This document shows positions 57,752 through 64,000 of a DNA stretch of 64,000 nucleotides, one piece after another; the stretch's first letter is position 1, and each line of letters begins with the position of its first letter. A model generated the notes under the pieces. It saw only the letters and a program-made list of their open reading frames with translations. It searched no databases and was not told the origin of the DNA. The position numbers were made by a program, and so were the translations under genes. Where the stretch lies: assembly GCA_902613275.1 (NCBI GenBank), contig CACMGM010000005.1, forward strand, positions 1 to 64,000, in the 5' to 3' direction. Source of the stretch: an uncultured Alphaproteobacteria bacterium. Lineage in GTDB: Bacteria > Pseudomonadota > Alphaproteobacteria > HIMB59 > GCA-002718135.

Positions 57752-58712
57752 TAAAAATGATATTATTCAACATGTAAATTTGAATAAAAATCTCATACCA
57801 ATAATAGAGGAGGCTTTCATAAGTTTATCAAAGGGATTGGTAATAATGCCACCTATAATGAGAATTGATATTGAAAAATATCATGGTGAATCAGATGTTA
57901 AAGCTGCATACGTTGAGGGTCTTGATAGTTTTGCAATAAAAATCGCTTCAGGTTTTTTCGATAATCCAAAACTTGGTTTGCCATCTAGTAATGGACTGAT
58001 GGTTTTATTAGATTCAAAGACTGGAGTTGTAAAATCTGTTTTATTGGATGAAGGTTATCTTACAGATACTAGAACAGCTATAGCAGGAGCAATAGCTACA
58101 AAATATTTATCAAATCAAAATGCTAATTCTGTTGGTATTATTGGAGCTGGAATACAAGCGAGATTACAACTGCAAGCAATAATGTTAGTTAGAAAAATTA
58201 ATAAAATAATAGTCTGGTCAAGAGATAAAATAAAAGTAAATCAATTTATAAAAAGTTTTAAAGATTTAGATTTAGATTTGCATGTAGCTTCTTCGTGCAA
58301 GGAATTGGCAAGTTTATCAGAAATAATCGTTACAACGACTCCTAGCAAAAAACCTCTATTAGAATTTGATTGGATAAAAAAAGGAACCCACATAACAGCA
58401 ATGGGATCAGATGCAGAACAAAAAAACGAATTAGATCCTCATATGTTAAAACATTGTGATCAATATGTGCCTGACAATCAATTACAAACAAGTGTTTTGG
58501 GTGAATTACATCATGCTTTAAAACAAAATATAATTTCTTCTAAAGAAAATTTTAATGAACTTGGCGATATTATTAAGGATCCAAGTTTAGGAAGAAAAAA
58601 TAAAGAAGATATAACGATATGTGATTTGACAGGAACTGGCGTACAAGATACTGCAATAGCAAGATTTGCTTATAATCTTTGTAAAACAAATAATTTAGGC
58701 ATTAATATTTAA
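57738..58712 (+). CDS. eutC: EutC-like ornithine cyclodeaminase/mu-crystallin family protein
   Basis: 324 residues. NAD-binding GIIGAGIQARLQ (133-144), Lys68 in FAIKIASG, LTDTRTAIAGAIA (108-120) and DLTGTGVQDTAIA near the end match the OCD/mu-crystallin family. Members include ornithine cyclodeaminase (ornithine to proline plus ammonia), alanine dehydrogenase-type and EutC. Context favours EutC, but next to an amidinotransferase that could release ornithine, ornithine cyclodeaminase activity is worth weighing. Confidence 0.8.
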   Translation: MLILNKNDIIQHVNLNKNLIPIIEEAFISLSKGLVIMPPIMRIDIEKYHGESDVKAAYVEGLDSFAIKIASGFFDNPKLGLPSSNGLMVLLDSKTGVVKSVLLDEGYLTDTRTAIAGAIATKYLSNQNANSVGIIGAGIQARLQLQAIMLVRKINKIIVWSRDKIKVNQFIKSFKDLDLDLHVASSCKELASLSEIIVTTTPSKKPLLEFDWIKKGTHITAMGSDAEQKNELDPHMLKHCDQYVPDNQLQTSVLGELHHALKQNIISSKENFNELGDIIKDPSLGRKNKEDITICDLTGTGVQDTAIARFAYNLCKTNNLGINI

Positions 58713-58715
58713 TTT

Positions 58716-60158
58716 ATGAGTCAAGCAATAATAAAAAAAACGTCTGATTACTTCAAATCAAAAGGAGTTGTATTGCCAAGTATAAGTGAACTTCAAGACC
58801 CTCAAATTATTAATGATGATATTAAAAATTCTCTAAAAAAAATAAATAATAATGATATCAATCCTCTTAACCTCTTTAGAGTTCATTGGTTTAATAAAAG
58901 AGATCAATCAGGTTTTGGAAATGAGCCTGAATATATTGTGCTTCCAACAGAATTTACAGGTGTTAAGGCAAAGATAATTGTAAATATGGGACGATTTTTT
59001 CCCTTAATAACAGCACATAAAGTTTTGGCAGCTTATGGTTGTTTGCTTCCAAGAATATTGAATGGCACTTTTGATTATGAAAAACATAAAGCAGTTTGGC
59101 CTTCTACAGGAAATTATTGTAGGGGTGGAGTAGCAATATCTCGGATAATGGGTCTTAATAGTATTGCAATACTTCCTGAAGGAATGAGTAATGAGAGATT
59201 TGAATGGTTGAATAATTGGGTAGAAGATAAAAAAAATATCATAAAGACAAAAGGTACAGAAAGTAATGTTAAAGAAATCTACGATGCTTGTAATGAATTA
59301 AAAAAAAATAATCAAAATGATATCATAAATCAATTTGATGAGTATTATAATTACGGTATTCATCGTTCTGTAACGGGCCCATCGTTTGAAAAATCATTTC
59401 TTAAAGTTAAAGGTAGCAGTAATTTAGTTCCTAGATTTTATGTAAGTGCTTCAGGTTCAAGTGGTACTCTAGCGGCAGGAGATTATCTTAAAGACAAATT
59501 ACAAACGAAGATTGCAGTTGTTGAAGCTTTGGAGTGCCCAACTTTGCTTCATGGAGGGTATGGAGAACATAACATTCAAGGAATTGGTGACAAACATGTT
59601 CCCCTTATTCATAATGTAATGAATACAGATTTTGTTGTCGATGTTTCTGATCAAGCTACCAATAATTTAAATATGATTTTTAATACTGAAATAGGAAAAA
59701 ATTTTTTAATTGAGAAAAAAAATTTTGACCCTGATTTTGTTTCTCGTCTTCCTGAATTTGGTTTTTCAGCAATAGCAAATATATTGGCATCAATAAAGCT
59801 AGCTAAATATATGGATTTAAATAGTGATGACGCAATTATAACGGTTGCTACTGATGGTGCTGATTTATATATGTCAGAATTAAACAAGACCATTGCTGAT
59901 TTTAAAAATAATTATGATGAAATAGTTTGTGCTGAATTATTTGGACAACATTTATCAGGAGTATCTTCTGATAATATGCTAGAACTCTCTCACATGGATA
60001 AGAAAAGAATATTTAATTTAGGGTACTTTACTTGGGTAGAGCAACAAGGTGTTAGTCTTGAAGAATTTGAAAAAAGAAAAGATCAAAAATTTTGGAATTC
60101 ACATTATGATTATATGCTTTCTCTAGACAATCAGATTAAAGAATTTAATAATATGTAG
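58716..60158 (+). CDS. Uncharacterised long fold-type-II PLP-dependent enzyme
   Basis: 480 residues with a cysteine-synthase-like core. Lys102 in LITAHKVLAAYG is the likely PLP lysine, STGNYCRGGVAIS (130-142) the asparagine loop, and SASGSSGTLAAGDYLK (about 244-259) the phosphate-binding loop. It is about 150 residues longer than cysteine synthase, with an extra N-terminal segment and a C-terminal helical part. I do not know a tested function. It starts 3 bases after eutC and is followed closely by an M20 hydrolase, so it belongs to the same pathway. Confidence 0.7.
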   Translation: MSQAIIKKTSDYFKSKGVVLPSISELQDPQIINDDIKNSLKKINNNDINPLNLFRVHWFNKRDQSGFGNEPEYIVLPTEFTGVKAKIIVNMGRFFPLITAHKVLAAYGCLLPRILNGTFDYEKHKAVWPSTGNYCRGGVAISRIMGLNSIAILPEGMSNERFEWLNNWVEDKKNIIKTKGTESNVKEIYDACNELKKNNQNDIINQFDEYYNYGIHRSVTGPSFEKSFLKVKGSSNLVPRFYVSASGSSGTLAAGDYLKDKLQTKIAVVEALECPTLLHGGYGEHNIQGIGDKHVPLIHNVMNTDFVVDVSDQATNNLNMIFNTEIGKNFLIEKKNFDPDFVSRLPEFGFSAIANILASIKLAKYMDLNSDDAIITVATDGADLYMSELNKTIADFKNNYDEIVCAELFGQHLSGVSSDNMLELSHMDKKRIFNLGYFTWVEQQGVSLEEFEKRKDQKFWNSHYDYMLSLDNQIKEFNNM

Positions 60159-60161
60159 GTT

Positions 60162-61316
60162 ATGAAAACTCAGTCATTACATAACCAATTAGTAGAATGG
60201 CGTCATGATCTTCATATGCACCCTCAAATAAGTTTTGAAGAAGAATATGCTGCAGCAAAAGTGTCAACACTTCTAAAAGAGTGTGGAATAGAAGTTCATA
60301 CTGGTATTGCCAGAACTGGAGTAGTTGGAATTTTAAAAAAAGGAAATAGTTCAAAATCAATAGGTATAAGAGCTGACATGGATGCTCTTCCTATTCATGA
60401 AACTAATAATTTTAGTTATAAGTCAAAGTTTGAAAACAGAATGCATGCATGTGGACATGATGGTCACACTACAATGTTATTAGGTGCAGCAAAATATCTA
60501 TCAGAAAAAGGTAACTTTAATGGAACAGTATATTTTATTTTTCAACCTGATGAAGAGAATACTTTTGGTGCAAGAACAATGATAGATGAAGGTTTGTTTG
60601 AGAAATTTAACATTGATGAAGTTTACGCTATGCACAACATTCCTAATATGGAAATTGGAACATTTGGTACAAGAAAAGGAGCTATTACTGCAAGTGAAAA
60701 TTTATTTGAAATTGAAATAAAAGCTAAAGGTGGGCATGCTGCATTACCTCATATGGGCGTTGATGCAATAACTGTTGGTTCCCTAATAGCTGTAGCACTC
60801 CAATCAATAGTATCTAGAAAATTAAATCCAGCAGATAATGGTATAGTTTCTATTACTGAATTTATAACTGATGGTAAAAAAAATGTTTTGCCAGGTATGG
60901 TAAAGATGACTGGTGACGCAAGAGCTTTATCAAAAGAAACGAATGAAAAAATTGCTTCAAAAATGTTACAAATTGTTGAAGGCATTTGTAATGCACATGG
61001 AGTTAATGGCAGTGTAAAATATGAAACAACCTGTCCTGTAACTTTTAATTCAAAAAACCAAACTGATTCTGCCACAAAAGCTGCAGTTTCATTACTTGGA
61101 AGCGATAAGTGTAATGCTGATATTGAACCGCGTTTATTCTCAGAAGATTTTTCTGTTATGGCAAACGAAAAACCTGGCTGCTTTGTTTTAATGGGTAACG
61201 GTAAATCAGATCAACATTCCAGACCATTACATGCTGATAATTATGATTTTAATGATGAATTATTAGTCATAGGTTCTTCATATTGGACAGAATTAGTAGA
61301 ACAACAATTAAAATAA
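60162..61316 (+). CDS. M20 family amidohydrolase (aminoacylase/hippurate-hydrolase type)
   Basis: 384 residues. Metal ligands are Cys97, His99 and His102 in HACGHDGH, Glu131/132 in QPDEENTFGA, and a C-terminal His in PLHADNYDFND. ADMDALPIHE (71-80) is the second signature. It hydrolyses N-acyl amino acids in the cytoplasm (no signal peptide). In ectoine routes the deacetylation step is done by an M14/AstE-like DoeB; an M20 enzyme in its place may deacylate a different intermediate. Confidence 0.88.
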   Translation: MKTQSLHNQLVEWRHDLHMHPQISFEEEYAAAKVSTLLKECGIEVHTGIARTGVVGILKKGNSSKSIGIRADMDALPIHETNNFSYKSKFENRMHACGHDGHTTMLLGAAKYLSEKGNFNGTVYFIFQPDEENTFGARTMIDEGLFEKFNIDEVYAMHNIPNMEIGTFGTRKGAITASENLFEIEIKAKGGHAALPHMGVDAITVGSLIAVALQSIVSRKLNPADNGIVSITEFITDGKKNVLPGMVKMTGDARALSKETNEKIASKMLQIVEGICNAHGVNGSVKYETTCPVTFNSKNQTDSATKAAVSLLGSDKCNADIEPRLFSEDFSVMANEKPGCFVLMGNGKSDQHSRPLHADNYDFNDELLVIGSSYWTELVEQQLK

Positions 61317-62471
61317 ATGTTTTCTGAAAACTTAAATAAACTAAAGAAAAAAATGTCTGAGAATAATATTGATCTCTCAATTATAACAGATGATGATTCT
61401 ATATATTATTTTACTGGATATCACGACTTCCTTCATATGGATTTTAATCGACCAACATTATTAGTTGTTTCAAATGATCATAAAACTTACTTAATTACAC
61501 CTCTACTTGATGTTTTATTAGTTCCCGAAACTTGTCCTGTTGACAAAGTCGAAACATGGAATGATGGTATTGGAAATGAATGGAGAGAATTATTACCACA
61601 AATTATAAATCAGCATAAAAATATTTTTATTGAAAAATTTAAAATAAATTCAATGGTTAAAAGTTATTTAGACGAAATACTTCAACATGATCCTGGCGAT
61701 TTAACAAAATTAATAAATAATATAAGAATGATTAAATCCAATCATGAATTGAATATTGCTCGCCATGCTGGAGAGGTAGGTATGGCTATGATGGAAGCAG
61801 CTAAAAAAACAATTGGTAATAATGTTCCTGAATACGAGGTTGCACTTGCGCAATCACAAGCCGGAACAAGAAAAGCTGCAGAGCTTTTAAAAAAATTTTA
61901 TCCTGATAATATTAATATGTCTCCAAATATTCACTTCTTACCTGTTATGACATCAGGTCATGATTTACCTAAAACTCACCATCGTGCTTCAACCAAAATT
62001 ATAAAAAAAGGTGATCCCGTATTTGTATGTTATTGTGGTTCAACAAATTTCCACAGGTTTAAATTAGGATTTGACAGAATATTTTGGGTTGAAGAAATTC
62101 AATCTAAAGAACAGATAAAAGCTTTTGAAACTGCAGTTAAATCTCAAAAAGCCGCTCTTGATATTCTTGGCCCTGGAGTAACAGCTGAAGAAGTTCATGC
62201 TGCTTATGCTGATGCTATACAGTCTGAAGGATATCCCTATCCTACATTTCGATGTGGAAGAGGAACTGGTTTTAGTTTTTTAGAAGAACCACAATTAGTA
62301 GTTGGAAATAAAACTGTTTTAAAGCCTGGCATGGTATTTGCAGTAGACGGAGGAGCTAGCGCAAATAAATTTAGATCACAGGTTGGTGATAGTTTTATAA
62401 TTACAGAGGATGGATATGAGCAAATTACACATCATTCTAAAAAATTTGAAGATTTGATTCTTTCAAATTAA
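61317..62471 (+). CDS. Creatinase-like M24 family hydrolase without the usual metal ligands
   Basis: 384 residues with the two-domain creatinase/prolidase layout: creatinase_N about 1-135, pita-bread domain about 145-375. The usual five metal ligands are mostly lost: only Asp253 (GFDRIFW) remains; His becomes Arg315 in GRGTG, Glu becomes Asp344 in VDGG, and Glu becomes Gly357 in VGDS. VPEYEVAL (170-177) and a His pair at 221-222 recall creatinase, which also works without metal. Ectoine hydrolase (DoeA/EutD) is the other candidate. ATG starts on the base after the M20 stop. Confidence 0.78.
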   Translation: MFSENLNKLKKKMSENNIDLSIITDDDSIYYFTGYHDFLHMDFNRPTLLVVSNDHKTYLITPLLDVLLVPETCPVDKVETWNDGIGNEWRELLPQIINQHKNIFIEKFKINSMVKSYLDEILQHDPGDLTKLINNIRMIKSNHELNIARHAGEVGMAMMEAAKKTIGNNVPEYEVALAQSQAGTRKAAELLKKFYPDNINMSPNIHFLPVMTSGHDLPKTHHRASTKIIKKGDPVFVCYCGSTNFHRFKLGFDRIFWVEEIQSKEQIKAFETAVKSQKAALDILGPGVTAEEVHAAYADAIQSEGYPYPTFRCGRGTGFSFLEEPQLVVGNKTVLKPGMVFAVDGGASANKFRSQVGDSFIITEDGYEQITHHSKKFEDLILSN

Positions 62472-62546
62472 TTGTGACTAAATAACTCTTGTTTCAATAG
62501 TTAAAATATTTTACTCTAATCAACTATTCAATATTTAAATAAATAA
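62472..62546 (+). promoter_or_regulatory. M24-soxB spacer with inverted repeat
   Basis: 75 bases, the largest gap in the catabolic cluster. Arms AATAGTT (62496-62502) and AACTATT (62522-62528) form a 7-bp inverted repeat separated by 19 bases, with TTACTCTAAT between. It could be a second promoter or operator for the sox genes. No T-run terminator. Confidence 0.35.
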
Positions 62547-63812
62547 ATGACAAAATTTAATGCATGGAACGTAATTAAAAATGGATTAAATGGTCAATCA
62601 TATTGGACTAGGCAATGGCGTGATCCGGAACCAAAAAAAAATTATGATGTTATAATAATTGGTGGAGGCTTACACGGACTTGCCACTGCATATTATCTTG
62701 CGAAAAATCATAATATTAAAAATGTAGCAGTTTTGGAAAAAGGTTGGATCGGGGGAGGAAACGCTGGACGTAACACGACTATTGTAAGATCAAATTATAT
62801 GATGCCAGGGAATCATGAATTTTATGAGCACTCTTTAAAATTATGGGAAAATTTAAGTCATGATTTAAATTACAATGTAATGTTTAGTCAACGAGCTCAC
62901 GTTTCATTGTTTCACAGTCCTGGTGCTAAAGATTCTGTTTCAAGAACATATAATATTATGAGGCTTCATGGAACAGATGCTGAGCTTTGGGATTTAACAA
63001 AACTTAAGAAAAAAATACCACATCTAAATTATAATAATTCCAGATTTCCTATTTTAGGAGCAGCTGTCCAAAAAAGAGCAGGCAATGCAAGACATGATGC
63101 AGTTGCATGGGGATATGCAAGAGCTGCTGATACACTCGGTGTAGATATTCTACAAAATTGTGAAGTAACAGGTTTCACAAGAACAAATGGAATGATTGAA
63201 AGTGTTCAAACTTCTCGAGGAATAATAAAAGGAAAAAAAATAGGATTTGCTGTTGCTGGTAATACTTCTGTATTATGGCAAATGGCAGAATTAGGAAATT
63301 TACCAATTGAATCTCACAAATTACAAGCTTTTGTATCTGAAGCTGTTAAACCTCTTTTGGATCAAGTGGTAGTTTATGGAGTAGGTGGTGCACATTTTTA
63401 TATCTCTCAGTCTGATAAAGGTAGTATGGTTTTTGGTGGTGATCTCGATTGGTATAAATCGTATGCTCAAAGAGGAAATTTACCAATGGTTCAAGATGTT
63501 GCTGAAGCAGCCATGGCAATTTTTCCTTCTCTTGGCAGAATAAGATTACTTCGTCATTGGGCTGGTGTTATGGATATGACTATGGATGGATCTTTTTTTA
63601 TTTGTAAAACACCAATATCAAATCTTTATTTAAATGCTGGCTGGAACTATGGAGGTTTTAAGGCTAGCCCAGCATCTGGCTGGTATTTTGCTGATTTAAT
63701 TGCAAATGAGAACCCACACAATTATGTGCAGAATCATAATTTAGAGAGATTTGAAAAAGGCATAAACATAGATGAACGTGGTGCTGGACCAGATCCAAAA
63801 TTGCATGGTTAG
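62547..63812 (+). CDS. soxB: Sarcosine oxidase beta subunit
   Basis: 421 residues. FAD-binding VIIIGGGLHGLATAYYLAK (36-53), GGNAGRNTTIVRSNY, and ARHDAVAWGYARAAD with His183, the site of covalent FMN in heterotetrameric sarcosine oxidases. Oxidises sarcosine to glycine, with the methyl group going to tetrahydrofolate as methylene-THF and H2O2 released. soxD starts on the base after its stop; soxA and soxG presumably follow beyond the window. Confidence 0.95.
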   Translation: MTKFNAWNVIKNGLNGQSYWTRQWRDPEPKKNYDVIIIGGGLHGLATAYYLAKNHNIKNVAVLEKGWIGGGNAGRNTTIVRSNYMMPGNHEFYEHSLKLWENLSHDLNYNVMFSQRAHVSLFHSPGAKDSVSRTYNIMRLHGTDAELWDLTKLKKKIPHLNYNNSRFPILGAAVQKRAGNARHDAVAWGYARAADTLGVDILQNCEVTGFTRTNGMIESVQTSRGIIKGKKIGFAVAGNTSVLWQMAELGNLPIESHKLQAFVSEAVKPLLDQVVVYGVGGAHFYISQSDKGSMVFGGDLDWYKSYAQRGNLPMVQDVAEAAMAIFPSLGRIRLLRHWAGVMDMTMDGSFFICKTPISNLYLNAGWNYGGFKASPASGWYFADLIANENPHNYVQNHNLERFEKGINIDERGAGPDPKLHG

Positions 63813-64000
63813 ATGATTAGAATAAATTGTCCTTATTGTGGAGAAAGAGATCATAGTGAATTTAGTTATGGAGGAGATGCTACAATAAAATATCCATCTT
63901 TAGACTCTTCAGAAAAAGAATGGACAGAAGCAATATTTTTTAGAAAAAATATAAAAGGTTTTCAATTAGAAACATGGCATCATACTAGTGGATGTAGAAT
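63813..64000 (+). CDS. soxD: Sarcosine oxidase delta subunit, N-terminal part (partial)
   Basis: ATG 63813 opens a frame to the window end (about 62 residues). MIRINCPYCGERDHSEFSYGG carries the zinc-ligand CPYCG and the family FSYGGDA, and WHHTSGCR near the edge is the second conserved block (WxHxxGC). The subunit is about 90-110 residues in known enzymes, so roughly two thirds is visible. Confidence 0.92.
   Translation, partial: MIRINCPYCGERDHSEFSYGGDATIKYPSLDSSEKEWTEAIFFRKNIKGFQLETWHHTSGCR

Overview
The window is a visibly AT-rich, very compact stretch of a bacterial chromosome. The protein families and gene order (plant-type GshA, an Alph_Pro_TM protein beside TauE, zinc-free 101-residue S14, fused formate dehydrogenase subunits, crcB-rluC after the alpha operon) point to an alphaproteobacterium. 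The tiny intergenic gaps, overlapping stop codons and absence of any encoded DNA-binding regulator suggest a streamlined marine lineage of the SAR11/HIMB59/AEGEAN-169 kind. That placement is inference. No rRNA, CRISPR array, phage or insertion sequence was seen, and no gene-free stretch exceeds about 185 bases.

Layout. (1) 1-4278: housekeeping genes: the tail of tlyA, then aroC, fabI, pdxH, a small nucleotidyltransferase, pyrE and a universal stress protein. (2) 4275-7508: a membrane module with an Alph_Pro_TM protein, a four-helix membrane protein, a TauE/SafE anion exporter and a YeiH-type transporter. (3) 7560-16248: a molybdenum (or tungsten) formate dehydrogenase locus with mobA, fdhD, a TupB-like permease, mobB, moeA, tusA, a fused gamma-beta subunit gene, the alpha subunit gene and a tiny lipoprotein. 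The alpha gene is split into two frames at a run of nine A. (4) 16299-46194: the information-processing block. It runs tRNA-Thr, rlmB (reverse), tRNA-Tyr, tRNA-Gly, tuf, tRNA-Trp, secE, nusG, rplKAJL with an L10 leader, rpoBC, the str, S10, spc and alpha operons, and rplQ. rpmD is missing from its usual place, and tuf is not in the str operon. (5) 46201-54875: crcB, rluC, lipB, tRNA-Leu, mgtE, gshA-gshB, bioY, a ROK sugar kinase and a succinate-semialdehyde-type dehydrogenase. (6) 54919-64000: a co-directional catabolic cluster with an amidinotransferase, EutA-, EutB- and EutC-like proteins, an uncharacterised fold-type-II PLP enzyme, an M20 amidohydrolase, a creatinase-like M24 protein without the usual metal ligands, and sarcosine oxidase subunits soxB and soxD (the last cut by the window end).

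How it fits together. In region 3, MoeA, MobA and MobB make the bis-MGD cofactor, FdhD and probably TusA sulfurate it, and the FdsA/FdsB enzyme oxidises formate with NAD. Region 6 looks like an undescribed route for a nitrogen-rich solute. It mixes ectoine-utilisation-type genes with enzymes of guanidino-compound, creatine and sarcosine chemistry. Its one-carbon product could finally reach the formate dehydrogenase of region 3. This region and the split formate dehydrogenase gene are the most rewarding places to look again.
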